NCBI GenBank assembly: GCA_910591455.2
Contig: OU342819.1
Coordinates: 3,781,001-3,845,000 of the forward strand
Reading direction: 5' to 3'
Source of the DNA: Pholis gunnellus
Taxonomy: Eukaryota; Chordata; Actinopteri; Perciformes; Pholidae
DNA length: 64,000 nt
In this document: piece after piece, positions 11,701 to 24,036 of the stretch
How the letters are laid out: every line of letters starts with the position of its first letter
Numbering within the stretch: position 1 is the stretch's first letter
The notes under the pieces: generated by a model
Seen by the model: only the letters and a program-made list of their open reading frames with translations
Told to the model about the DNA's origin: nothing
Database searches by the model: none
Translations under genes and position numbers: made by a program

Positions 11701-12360
11701 ATTTAAACACAGATAGGAGCTGGAAATGAAGTATGTCTGTGTGGAATTTTCACGATGTGAAACGAAATGTAAGTGTTACATCAGTTATATTTGTCTGTGT
11801 TGATGTTACATTACATGTTACATATATATTACATTATACTATGTTACATTATATATATATATATTACATTTCTATACAACAACAAAAATATGACTATATA
11901 TTGTTTTGAAAGTGAAATACAGTTGGAACTGGAGAAACAAATGTGTTTTCACCCTGATAGTTTGAAGAGTCTTTGAACAGCAGCAGTGTGTATTGTGAAC
12001 AACAGGTGCTTGGCTCAGTGACTCCGATGTAAGCCAGGGCTCCATATGAGGTGAGCCCAGCTGGTTCTTCAGCTGAATTGTGATGTGCAGCTCACCTGAG
12101 ACGAGCCGTGCTGCTCCGCCTGCGAGGCCCCTCAGCTGTAGCTACCAGTGAGGGCAGCCTCACAGGGGTCCTGGTCCCCCTGGATCCTCCTGCTGCGGGT
12201 GGAGGGTGCACAGAGCTGGGGAGCGGGTAGGTCTGAACCAAAGCTCTGCCCTTGTGGACGGCCCTCCCATAAAACCTTCCACTGATGTCCAAACCCAGGC
12301 CGAGCACGGCCGTCGGGGGCGCAGCCCCAGCGGTGCCACTCATTGGTCTCTGTGACACAC
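8743..12360 (-). CDS. Unrecognised Pro/Ser/Gln-rich protein, C-terminal two exons
   Basis: Two exons join in frame. The first is 12096-12360 (or from 12349 if the nearer acceptor is used), with donor CTCAG|GTGAGC. The second is 8743-9355, with acceptor CTGTCTCCCCAG and stop TAA at 8743. The junction codon is AG|C. The roughly 290 residues are low in hydrophobic content and largely disordered-looking: a FYGRAVHKGRALVQTYPLP segment, an Arg/Ser patch (RRRSSTARLS), a DENVLFEGFSGD acidic-aromatic motif, a polyproline stretch (QKRPPPPPPFSKSS), a Gln-rich stretch, and an acidic C-terminus (EREEVDSELVDEGFMDELDS, then RLTSLKL). No signal peptide or membrane segment is visible. The splice phase, coding-like composition and absence of stops over 613 bp support a real gene. 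I do not recognise the family. Upstream exons are not settled; candidates lie at 13.5-14.8 kb. Confidence 0.65.
9356..12095 (-). other. Intron of the unrecognised gene
   Basis: A 2.7-kb intron between the two supported exons. It contains GT-rich microsatellite tracts near 10010 and 10192 and short C/G homopolymers. I see no other exon or repeat family I can name. Confidence 0.5.
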
Positions 12361-13559
12361 CTGTGGGTGGTGGGGGGGTGGAGAAGTTATCTGAAAATGT
12401 CCTCCGACAGTTAAACTAGAAACTGGTTTATCCTGCCACACATGGACGGCCCCCGACAAACGACGAGACGATCACTAGAGATAGCGAGCAAAGGGGACAA
12501 AGTGTGAGTCTGTACATGCAGGGGGTCGGATGGTTAGGGGATTATACCGCTCCACCTGTGGGCAGCTGACGCCATCAATGATGCATCTCCATTAATGATG
12601 CATGGCTGGAGCTGGTCAGGTGGACACCACCTACTTTGCCTCCTCTCCCTCTCTCCCTCTCCCCCAGGTCAGCTTACAGCCGGAGGGAGCAGGTGGTGAA
12701 CAGGCAGAGCACCGCGAGCGTTGGGCTGAGCAGGAAATGCAGATGTGATACAATGACTTTCAAATAAAATCGACTATATTATTTACTGCACACAAATACT
12801 GGAATTGTGCAGAATATCAGTGTTATCATTTTAACCCAAAACCTCAGTTTGTTTTTTCGGTACAACACTTTAAGTCACACGGTTATCAAACGTTATGGTC
12901 CCCTTACAGGAGAGAAAACCTTGTTACTGTAATGCGAAATAAGCACGTTTACTACCATTTTGACTCTAAGGCACCATTGGAAGTGTTTGTATTCTAAAAT
13001 CTTTAAACCAAACTACTTTAGACCGTGTGATCGTGATAAACTTGGAATCATAAGATGAGATGAGCCTTTATTTTGTCCAAGAACGAGATTTTATTCAAAT
13101 TGCATTGGGACTTAAGGCATTTATAGATTATATTTCAAGGAATTGACATCAAAAGCTTTCAGAAAATGAAGAGCAGCAAGACTGGCACAGTCCTAATACA
13201 TCCAGATATTTATAAAGCCAACGTTCAGTAAGAGCTTAAACTTTTTAATAATTAACCTTATTGCTGTGTGACAATATCAGTTTCTATTGGCCGGAAGCTA
13301 ACGTGGGTGAGAGTAACCGACACTGGGCTGGTTTTACTGGTGCAATTCGTCACCATTTGTAGCTGTGCACTTCTTAATGACAGAACAATTATACAATTCC
13401 TAGCACATTATTTTACGTACCGCATGAGGGCGTGGCACTTTGAGAATCACTGCGTTAAGTCCCCGGTATTAATAAAAACACCATTTCGTAACAAGTTTAC
13501 AGATTTAGTGTGTTGCCGACAAACTGTTTACAGAGTGTTGTAGCACAGAGTGCCGCTCA

Positions 13560-14730
13560 GGTCAGACGACACCAAACTGGCCCCACATTCGGCCTCCTTC
13601 AGTCGGGCTCCTCCGTATCGCCTTCCTGCGTCCGGGGCTGGACCTCCTCCAGGGTTGACAGCCAAAACCTACCCGTGTGAGCCAGCAGCAGACACATTGC
13701 ACCTTTTCCCTTAATTGTAGCTGGACTGGTTTCAGAGCGGAGCACTGAAGCCAGTCAGCTGGCTGAGGTGTTTTTTTTTTAATGGACTGCTCAGTGCTCA
13801 GCTGGAGCATTTCTCAAGAGTATGAAAAGCAGCAGTATGTCCTGAGCCAGTAAAATGGTCTTCATGTTTTCTTGATGAACTCGCCACATGCTGGAACTTA
13901 AATTTGATTATGTAAAATGTTGAAGTGTAGTTCTACTAGAAGCTTCTCAATGCAATAACCGAAAAAAAAAATACTCTTAACCCAAATAATTAGGTGATCA
14001 TCCACATTGTAAGAAATACAAACAACAAAAGGTCAATTTTATATATAATTTATTATTCGAAAAAAAACAGTGCGTCCCTCCTCTGGACTGCGAGCTGCTT
14101 GTCCTCCTGCTGGACGCCTCCTGGGACAGCGTCTTCTCCACAACGTGCAGCTCTGACACGGAGAAGCAGGAAAAAAGCATTGTTAGTGGAGATCACTAAA
14201 CAGTCCAACAACCAGTGTGGCGCTAAATACAACATGCATCACATTTTTATGCCGTTCAAAGCATTGTTTTCCATTTTATTATCTCCATATATATTTCACA
14301 TCCAGGTCTGAATAATGAACTGCGGAGGGAACTCACATGGAGGTCGTCCCCGGCATCGCCGCAGTGCAGTCGACGGGTCTCCTGCAGCTCTGGCATTTTT
14401 ATCAGACGGTCTTCATTTTACCTGCAAAACAGGAGGAAACAAAGAAAACACCAGCTGTTATTTAACTTCTCAACTGTTTACGGTGGAATTGCATTGTGGG
14501 TAATGTGGGCTACGAGGAAAAATGCATGGACTATACATATATATCTTTGGTTGTGCTGCATTGATTGATTCTTGTATTTCAAACGGCCCATCGTGGCCCG
14601 ACAAGGATACAGGAGTGCAAAGCTAAAAAATAAGGCCACGCGGTACATTCTGCTAACCGCTGTGGTTCTTACCCGGTTTAGCGGCGGGGATGCTCAGCCT
14701 CCTCCGACGAGTCGAGGATCCTGTGGCGAG
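13560..14730 (-). other. Possible upstream exons of the 8.7-12.4 kb gene (unresolved)
   Basis: Four GC-richer islands in AT-rich DNA have splice-like borders on the minus strand. (a) About 14672-14725 lies between CTCGCCACAG and GGTAAG. (b) About 14333-14430 is preceded by TTTTGCAG, holds an ATG opening MPELQETRRLHCGDAGDDLH and ends before GTGAGT. (c) About 14070-14158 follows CTTCTCCGTGTCAG and has an open LHVVEKTLSQEASSRR frame. (d) About 13560-13655 follows GGGTAG. I could not join them in one frame with each other or with the exon at 12096, so I list them only as candidates for 5' exons. Confidence 0.25.
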
Positions 14731-17700
14731 AAACAAACAATGAGAGTCTGGCAGTGAACTGGTCAGCAGGTTTCTACCGTCACTTTCTTTTGGTTGGTTA
14801 TATTTACCATTACTATTTTGAGGTTGCCACCTCTAAAAAATAAACAATGACTATGCGTGTGTTTTGTGTGTGTGTGTATATGTGCGAGGGCAGTGATACA
14901 GGTCATGATGTTATAATGCCAACATGCATTACAATGTAGATGTGAGAAGTACAAATGTGTTATGTGATCGTGTTGAAAATGCAGGTTTTTAGAGGAGGCG
15001 TCTCGGCACCCTGAAGTAGATTGAGACGGGACAAACTCATGACAACGTTCGGATCATTTGCAAACCTCGGGGAAGGTAACTGTTACAAAGCCATGTGAAG
15101 CTGGACTTCGCACTGACACATCAGGGGTGTTGCTGCAAAAAAAACAGCCCAAACAGAGCGGGACCATGAAGCTCGTAGAGAAGTAGACCTTGTCATTTTC
15201 TGTGTCAGTTGTGCAGACTTTGGGCAGTGCCCTTTTTAGACGAGGCCATCGAGAGGCCAAAAGGGTTGTTCTGGCATCACACTCAGAGGCGGGACATAAG
15301 AGAATGTCACCGTGGCCAATCAGGACTGAGGACGTGGTTAGAAAATGGATCACAGTGCAGACGATACATCTCGATATGCCTCCAGGGCTGGACTCATGGC
15401 ATCGGCTGAACACGGCGTGGTTCCCTCTTGATGGAGGAGAACCACCACGGTCCCTTACAGCTACGTACGAGGTGGAATAGAGGACAATGCCACAGTGGTG
15501 ATGTGTTTTCACAATGACGGGCTGGTCACTGGTAGGACAGATCGTTCAGGTTCAAACAGGAAGAAAGAGTAAATATGGAGCAGCGAGAGGTACTGAGAGG
15601 AGAGGAAAGCAGTTAATGCAAAATGTTTTTCTCACAGAACAACTACACGTCTCTCCCTTTTCCTCCTTCCTTTCCAGAGGATGTGAAACAACCAGCGCCT
15701 AAAAAGGTCGATGTAGTTCTGCCGTTTCCAGCTAACCACTTCAGCCAAAATTTCAACAACCAGCATTTAGATCAAGAGTTTTCAAAGTTTGTCGTTTTTA
15801 TATTTTGACTGTGGTGCTCTACCCAAAAGGGAAACGTCACCGTATTCTAGAAGGCTGTTGCCCCGTTAAGGCTTAACACACCGGGCTGTCTTCGGCAAGG
15901 TTTAAAAAGCCTCTGGGCTTTTTCACCACGTAATATTCACAGTCTACATGAAAGTACTCCTGACAAAATAAAAAAAAACTGGTGTGTAAAGGCCTTTACA
16001 GTGTCAATAAATATATTGATAGTTTATTGATTTTCACTCCGATTATTCTTCTGTGTCTCACTGCTTCTAAGGGGTCAGATCATCATCAAGCAAAGCGAAG
16101 GAACCACAGTTCCCATGAGGCTTTGGCGGATGTTAACAGGACGTATAATGTTTAGATTCGGTAAGTTACGATGCAGGCGGCAACTTGAGCCCTTGCTTAC
16201 ATTTTGGATAGTTGCTGATTCAGCCATTAGCAGCTTCAGTGATACTGAAGAAAACTTTAAAATGTGATAATTCTCAAGCAAGTTGGTGAGTTTTAAGGAA
16301 CACCTTTTACTGCGACTTCTAAACACATTTATGGACGTTAAATTGCGATGGACATCAAAAGGAGATGTCCTTTGGAAGTGTAAGACGCATTAAATCTAAA
16401 AAAGATATCACGTCTGTGTGTTGAGACCGTGACTAAGTTTGGATTCCAAGAATTCTTACTAAAATGACCAACTTTACATTTTCAGATTAGACTTGTAAAT
16501 AATGCGCTGGTGAAGCCACTTCAGGTGATGTAGGAATTCAAAGTTGTTTGAAAGGTGTTCATCGTAAAGGCTGTGATGTAAGGATCACACTGCAGACTGC
16601 TTTGAGCAGTGGATTACAACAACAGGATGTCTGACACAGGGATTTACGTTTTCTACAATCCCACCCAGAGCAACCCGAGCAGTATGTGACCCGTTTCACG
16701 TGAAAGCTGCAAAGACTTCCCAACCCAGTACCACAACATATTCATGTTTATAGTTTCACAGTCAGGAGAAGGTGACCATAGATGGAGCAGTCACCAAGGT
16801 CAATGCACGGGCGCCAACTTCTACAACTTTGAAGATCTTTAGTAATTGACTATGGTTCAACAATCCACATGAGGACTACTGTCCTTTAAAATTTAATTAT
16901 TGAGCAACAAAGATTAGCATGCACACGTGTGCTACTGTTTACGCAAAAGTGGTTAGAATTATAACAAATCTAATAAAACCAGAAATAGATTTTTGCACCG
17001 TTTAAAAAAATAAAATAAATAATTAAATAAAATAAAATAATCAGACAGCACTACATGATTGTTCGATATTAAAAGAGGTCCAGCACAAAGAAAACTACGG
17101 GAAAAGGCTTTCTTACAGCATTACAGTGGAAAATGCCATCTTTTTGAGTTTGATACACTTTTCTGTTCCTCGTTGCACACAGCTTGCCCAATACCAAAGC
17201 TAATAACCGTTATATTAATTATGTCTAAAAAAAGATTTCAGCAAAAATCCCTAAAGACATCAACACAAACTGAGGGAAGAGAACCAAAGTATTTTGCACA
17301 GCTTTACAAGATTTGAGCTTTAAAATGCCTAAATTCAGTTTTCCATCTTGCATGAATGCCTCTAGTGTTCATAAAATGACAGCAGCACTGCATCCCACAA
17401 CACTCAGTGTTGAACTAGTGACTCAGCCGTCCATACACAGGTACCTTTCGTGCATGCATACAGAGAAGCCAAAGTACTACAACCACACACACACACTGCA
17501 CGGGCTATAACGCTTAGTCACATTCCACACACACACACACAGGTTTGAAGAACGGGAATCTGCACTGTGATGCCATTCTTTGCCAGTGTGATGCCAGAAG
17601 CCCTGTAGAGCGTCACTGTAGAGCAGTGACGCGGTGCAAGAGAGGACAGAGAGAAGAGTTAAGTCATGGGAGAAGAACTGTGCATCTTGTATAATAAAAC

Positions 17701-18081
17701 ATGGATGGGACACTTACCTTGCTCGTCTGTGTAAGCATACCTCTCTGGCTGCAGTGCAAACAAGTCCGGGCTTTACTGTCCACTGACTTCTGCAGAACTA
17801 CTCATCGCCAATGTAACCCAACTGCAGAGAAGAGGCTCTATTGTGGACTGAGGCAGCTAACGCACCCTCTCATTTACCCAAAGGACATGAAACACGCACA
17901 CACACATAACCACACGGGCACAACACGCCATCCTCTCCTCTGCCGGTTAGGGCGAATGGGACTTCCTGCCTCAGGTAGGTTGGTGAACAGGAGGTCGGTC
18001 AGGTCTACTAGTGCGGTTTTTACCAACAGCTTTCAGGGGTCAGGAATGTTCCACAAAGAATTATAAGTGGTGAGGCCTTTT
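14731..18081. other. Intergenic, no gene supported
   Basis: Two overlapping open frames on opposite strands near 15054-15512 share a GC-richer patch, but neither resembles a known protein or has clear splice sites. The rest is AT-rich with poly(A) and (CA)n tracts. Confidence 0.4.
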
Positions 18082-18960
18082 AACAAATCTTGACTAGGAA
18101 CTTCTCTTTAGGTATGATGGCATCAAGGCTTTGGTATCAATTATTATACCATGACACATGGTCAAAATGAGTTGCAATAGGGGACACCCCTGATCCGAAC
18201 CTCTATATTAGAGTTACTTTACTTCTGTTGACGAAGTTCTCTTAAGAAAAATATCATTGTCAAAGCGTTGCTGTAATCTAGTGATGCCTTCACAGTGTGT
18301 TGGTTAAAAGGTGCATCACTGTCCTGAACATCTAATATAGTTCCTGTGTAGTCTGTCAAGACTCTGCCTTTCAATAAACCTCGACATAGAACTGAAAAAT
18401 ACGTTTAAACAACGTTTACTCACAATGTCACCAAATGCGCTGCAATAGGTCCCTGTTCTGAACTTCTGAAATAGTGACTGTTCAGTGTGCTTGTTGCCAC
18501 CTTTAGAACCATTATGACTCTTGACTGGTCTTTGACAATGTTTTGAAGTGTGCTTTGCTCTACCGTAAAACAAATCTTGACTGGGAACTTGTCTTTAACA
18601 ATGTCTGCGTCACAGCTTTGGTTACCATTTTTACTTTAATCAGTCAAAATGCGTTTGCAATACCTATTTGAACCTTTTTAATATTGTTGCTAAATAGTTT
18701 AGCCGTTGATACAAATCCTGACAAAAGACATCCGTTTAAAAATGTCAAAGATAAGAGTAAAATGTCAAAATGTGTTGGCCATGGGGGACAACCACCGTTC
18801 CAAACTAATGTAGCAAATGTGTAGTTAAATGTGCTTGCAGCTTTCTTTAGACAAATCTAAACTAAAAACATGTCTCAAAAAATGTTAAAGGTTTAGTTTC
18901 CATTTTTAACTTAACAGTCTCGTGCAAGACAAATGACCAACTTCACAAGCTACGGAGCCA
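18082..18960. repeat. Strongly diverged tandem repeat array, about 5 units
   Basis: Units begin with ACAAATCTTGACTGGGAACT variants near 18082, 18370, 18571, 18711 and 18851. Each holds an internal block reading GTCAAAATGNGTTGCAATAG and then GGGACA..CC.GTTCCGAAC. Spacing varies (about 288, 201, 140 and 140 bp), so the array has gained insertions and deletions. No open frame runs through it. I do not recognise the unit as a named family. Confidence 0.6.
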
Positions 18961-19590
18961 GAACCTTTGTGATCAGAAATAAATGTCAAAAAAAGATGCT
19001 ATCTGGTCCATAAGAGCAAGTGTGTTTCATTAATATAAGCGAAGAAGCTACAGACTTTGAATTTCTTGGTTTGGAACGTTCCTTCTCATAGTCCAACACC
19101 TTTAAAGATGGCCAAACCTGTTAAAGAAAAACAAATTGTACACAACACACAGACATAACATTACAAGTTTTAAAAGTTACACTTCGGTCACGTCAATAAG
19201 CAAGATGTTCAGACGCCGTGTGGAGAACATCCGTCTGACTAGCAAAGCCCTCAATACTTGTGTAATACACTATACACAAAAGGACATAGCTGATTTAAGA
19301 TTTTGTAAGCTGCGTATTCAGCTTTCAATTTCTTTTTAGCACTTAATATCAAATCTTACTACTAGTATTTTGTCATTCGCTATGTGACAAAATCCCTTCC
19401 AGAGGTAATGCAGTTAAACATCTACAAAAGAGCACTGAATATGAATCCAAAAGGGGCTTTGTTGCGTTTAATTCTTCTTGTAAATCTTCATAAAGTGAGA
19501 AAAGTCACTACAAGGATGGACTAATATTAAAAAAAAGAAAAGAAACTCCAGCATTGTTCCACAAACAATGGTTGTAAACTGGTTCCAGAA
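18961..19590. other. Intergenic, nothing recognised
   Basis: AT-rich DNA without credible open frames or splice structure. Confidence 0.4.
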
Positions 19591-20156
19591 CAGGGATGTC
19601 ACAAGAACCGAGAATTTGGTACAGTCGATGCCACAATTCTGAAAACTTGACTACTTGTTTTTCTACAGTAGCGGAGGTAGCTAGATCAGGGCTCAAGATT
19701 AATGGCGTCCAAGGGACGATAGAAAATGTCCCTGAAAATGCTACATTGTAAACAAATCCGTGATGAAATCGACAGAAGAGCGAGCTAACGTTAGCCGTTA
19801 GCAGTCGGCACAGCCCCGCTTGGCTAAATAACGGCGCTAACATCTAACGTACAGAGGTTGCACCGAGTTACGTCGATGCGCTCAAGCTCAATTTAGTAAA
19901 ATGGATATTGGGCAAAAGGTTCATTATAACGTTACGTGCTCAAATGTGATCTTGTCAAATTTTGGTTTTGAAGAGAAACTTGAGGCGGATCAAGCAGGAT
20001 TTTGAATAAATTTGCAAAAACACACTAGGCAAACCGCAATAAAGGAGTGGATGTTGGAGTATGCGTTTACGCATTACCGTGGGGTCAAATTCAGTATCGT
20101 AGAATTTCACCAGCATTGGTATCGATCATAACATTTTTAGTATGGTGGGATCCCTA
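19591..20156. mobile_element. MITE-like element with AGGGAT termini
   Basis: It begins CAGGGATGTCACAAGAACCG and ends, on the reverse strand, TAGGGATCCCACCATACTAA. The sub-terminal GAGAATTTGGTACAGTCGATG matches the style of a widespread fish hAT-type MITE. The terminal repeats are short and imperfect, and I could not confirm a target duplication. It holds no coding frame. Confidence 0.45.
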
Positions 20157-23100
20157 GTCCAAACGTATTTATGAATAGTTTTCTTCAGAAAATCTGATTT
20201 AACCAACCAACATGTATCTGGTGTTGTAGAACCAAAGGGTTCTTCCATTCCCACAACAGAAGTGCAATGATGCAACTACAGCATGCCTTCAAAGAGCTCA
20301 GATACATTGTGAAATTGATGACTGCAGTATACTTAAAGGTTTTAGGCATTCGCTGAAGCCAACCACTTTCAGAAAAGTAAATACCTAAGTAAGCAAAAGT
20401 AAGTGGACCAAATTTCAGGTCCATAAACTGAGGTGATATTTCTCAGGGAATTTTAGGGATCTCCCCTTTTAACAATAAGTAGGCTACACTTATCTATTAG
20501 GAAACACTTTTTAAAATCCATTGAGTTGCAATTTAGTCATGTTCTTGTCTCTCCAAAAAGCCACAAAGCTAGATCAGCATCATCCCTGAGTCCACGCTAT
20601 ACAGCCAACCTGTTAAAGAAAAAATGTACATAACACAAACACACGTATCATTACAGATGAACACTACATGACATCCATTTCTGTTACCAAGTATCTGGAG
20701 TCCTCTTTTCGCAGCCACTGCAGATGTGTTTTTCAGGGTTCTCAGATGCCACATGAAGGAGATGGATTTACTTAAGATACTTTATATAACAAAGCAAAAA
20801 TGCAAAGGACACAAGGTAGCCAAATATTAGAAATTATTATTGTCCTATGGGAGAAATAGAAGTGTGGCAGCCCTGGAAAGTACTTGGGAAAGGGATTTGG
20901 GCATTTCATTCGATGACAAGAAAAGGCTCAAATTTGTAGCAATTCTCGTACAATGACATGGGATTTGTGGTTAAGATTGATACAGTGAAACATTCTGCAT
21001 TGTTACTATTGGACCTGAACAGGTCACATAGACTTGGCTTAAAGGACTCTGACTTGTAGGTGGGATGAGGGAACTAGTAATGATAGAGCAGCAAGATATT
21101 CTCAGGAAGTGTAAAGCCCCCTGAACAACTGCTTTTTAGCATTGAGTAACTGGAATGGGAAAGGTTGCTATGCATTTAAGAATGTCATACAGGATTAGTA
21201 AAAGGAAAGCTAAAGTGGGAAAGGTATGTTGCCGTTTAAGTGGAACCGAGTATGGTGGAAACAACTGAATCACAAATACGGTCAGGCGATTTCATGTTCT
21301 TAAAAGTCTTTACTGAAGATCAATGCGTTTGTTATTTAATGTACTTACTTTTCTATATATTGTATTTCTAAAATGTCTCATTATTGAATTGTTTTTGGGA
21401 GAACAGGGTGGGGCAGGAGCAATGAGGAGGGATATGATATGCATTTGTACACTTTTTTTAGTCATGAGAATAAAAAAAAAGCAAAGCTTAATTCATACTG
21501 TTATATTTCTTTGTTATTGTGCAGGTACATTATCATATTGTGCACAAGAAGAATGCTACAAGTCATAACATTTTTTGATGTCTTGCATAAGTCAATGTTT
21601 TGGAAGCTATTAGACAAATGAAAAGACCATGGGATGCATTGTGATCATTTAGTTATAGGTCCACATGTTCTCCAAAGACAGCCAATGGACACTTGTCTGA
21701 GCACTATACAAGTGGCTCCACTTAATGTTCTCGCTCATCTCAAAAATGTAAGCATTCTAAAAGAAGTAGCAAAAGCTGTGCTGCTGTAAGGAACTACATG
21801 TAAATACACCTTCAACAGCCCACAGAATTTCCATCAAGCTAGTGCCAGGAAACAAATGAATAAGCGCTCCATCCATAGAAATAAAATAGGAGTAGAACGG
21901 ACATTGAACTGCTTCATGGTCATTTGACGAGAACGAAAGAAAAATGGTGATTGTTGTTAGTTATGGTGACAACACACGTCAGTCGGGCCGTAGTGTCTCT
22001 TCGCAGCAAACAGCTTCAGAGACGGTAGGCTGGCTAGGCAGCTCGTCGTCATCCAGATCGGAGAGGAGTAAGGCGGAGGGACCGTTAACACCCTGCGCTG
22101 CTGCTGGCCACCAGCCCAGAGTAGCATGAAAGTGTGGCGGAATTAGCACGCTAGCTATTGGCCAGCTAGATAGCTAGCTAATTCCACCATGCTCTAATGC
22201 TACACCAGTTACAGAAAACGAGCCGAACAAAGCCGTCGCTCATCTGACGATAGCAATGTGCTGTCTCATACGCTGTGCAGGAGCTCGTGGAGAAATCATT
22301 TTTAAATGTCTACACTTCTTAAAGTTACTACCCCACTGCAAAACATAACCTCAGTTAATCCCTTCAATGATACACATAAAAGTAGCCGCCACTCTGACCA
22401 TCCTGCTACTTTGATTTGAATGGGAATGTCCGATCTACTCCCATTTCTCTGGCTTCATCTTTATATTCTCCATTTCCATAAAAAAAAAAAGAAGAAAAAA
22501 AAGCACAGATAAGTGAAACTATTGTTATTAACAGTTAAGTGAAATGTGCTAAATCTGCAAAGTTGTAATTAATACAAGAATACTTACACTCACTTTTACA
22601 GCCCATCCCATCTTCTCCTACCACACAACTCTGAGAAATGCTTGCAGAGGCAAACCAGTGTCCATTTGATGCCAAAGTGAAGTTAGAAAACCTCAGAGCA
22701 GATACTCTTATTCATTCATTCGATTCATGGGAGCAGCCAGAGTGGGCAGCAGAGTTAAAAAAAAGAAAGAAAGTGAATTCCAATTGCAGGGTCTAGACTT
22801 TTTTTCTTTGATATGATAGTTATGTAACATGCTAATAATTTGCCTTTTTTTTTTTAAATAGGCCTCAGTTTACAGAATTCAGTTAAAATCTGTGATTCAA
22901 ATGTCAAAAGGACTAAAAGGCTCTGTATCCTGGGCAAAAGGTAGCCATGACAGGTATAACAAGTAGGTAATTGTTCTGTATATTTTTTATAGTTTTAGGC
23001 CACTTGTTTCTTGTAATATCACCACAGATGACATTCATGCAACTACATTTAACACATGACATGATGTTTCCTGAAATGCAGAAAAAGATGATGGTCAATG

Positions 23101-24036
23101 GGCTCCTGTGGAATGCAACCCACTCAATGATATGAAGCAGTGTGAGAACACCAAACTGAAGCTAGATCTGAGCAAGATAATAACATGAAAGCACTGTACC
23201 CGAGGAACACAGTAAAGCTCGTCCATTGCCGTCAATTAACTAGAAAGAGAACTTCTTCCAGCCATGTTGGTTTATGCATCCAGCCACATTAGAATGCATC
23301 AGTGCAACACAATTAGAATTCAGTGTAAAAACGAATAAGATTATCAAACCATTAAACTGATCAGTCTTCCTTTTGTGAAATGACGTAAAATGGAATTCAC
23401 AATCTGGAGGATGTGAAATGTCTGGATGTCTTGTCAGTAAAAAATAAATAAAAAAAAAAAAAGGGTGAAGCAGACGGACCACATATCCCACTGCAGTACG
23501 AGCCACATCGATGCAGTTTACCTCTCAGGACAAACCCTGGATTTCTTGTCTTCTTACAGGTCCAGCACAATGAACACTTCGTCACAGTACAACTTGTGCA
23601 AGTGAGGGATTTACATCTTTTTACTTTGTTTGCTGGCTCATGATACACCAATATCATGCTCGATAACACATAAATAGTTTTGATTTAAACAAGAACTGAA
23701 AATAGTTGGTCATACTGACTTTTTTTTTTTGGTAAAATATGTAAGGGTTGTAATTTTCATCTATAGATTGAACACATTTGATATAGGTACGCTATAGTTT
23801 CTGGTGGGTATGACTAAAAAACTGACCCCAATGCATGTTTGCAAGTCCAACTGAGCCCTTTGCCAGTCACGCAAAGGCAGGTTTACTCTTGCCAACAAAT
23901 ATTGCAACTAAAGTATGGTCATTCAATTCTAATAAAAGTTTTAATGAATTAATTGAATAAAGACTTCCTTTTGTGTTCATATAAGATACACGCTGTTTAC
24001 ATCCGTTGTACCAAAAATTAAGTCCATAACTGAACA
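20157..24036. other. Intergenic DNA, no gene supported
   Basis: Mostly AT-rich. A CpG-richer island at about 21960-22300 includes an imperfect palindrome (22132-22190). The open frames are short and unconvincing on both strands. Confidence 0.4.
22132..22190. repeat. Imperfect palindrome around GCTAGCTA-rich core
   Basis: The left arm GTGGCGGAATTAGCACGCTA pairs with the reverse complement of AGCTAGCTAATTCCACCA on the right, around a short centre. It is probably the symmetric core of an old MITE. Confidence 0.6.
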
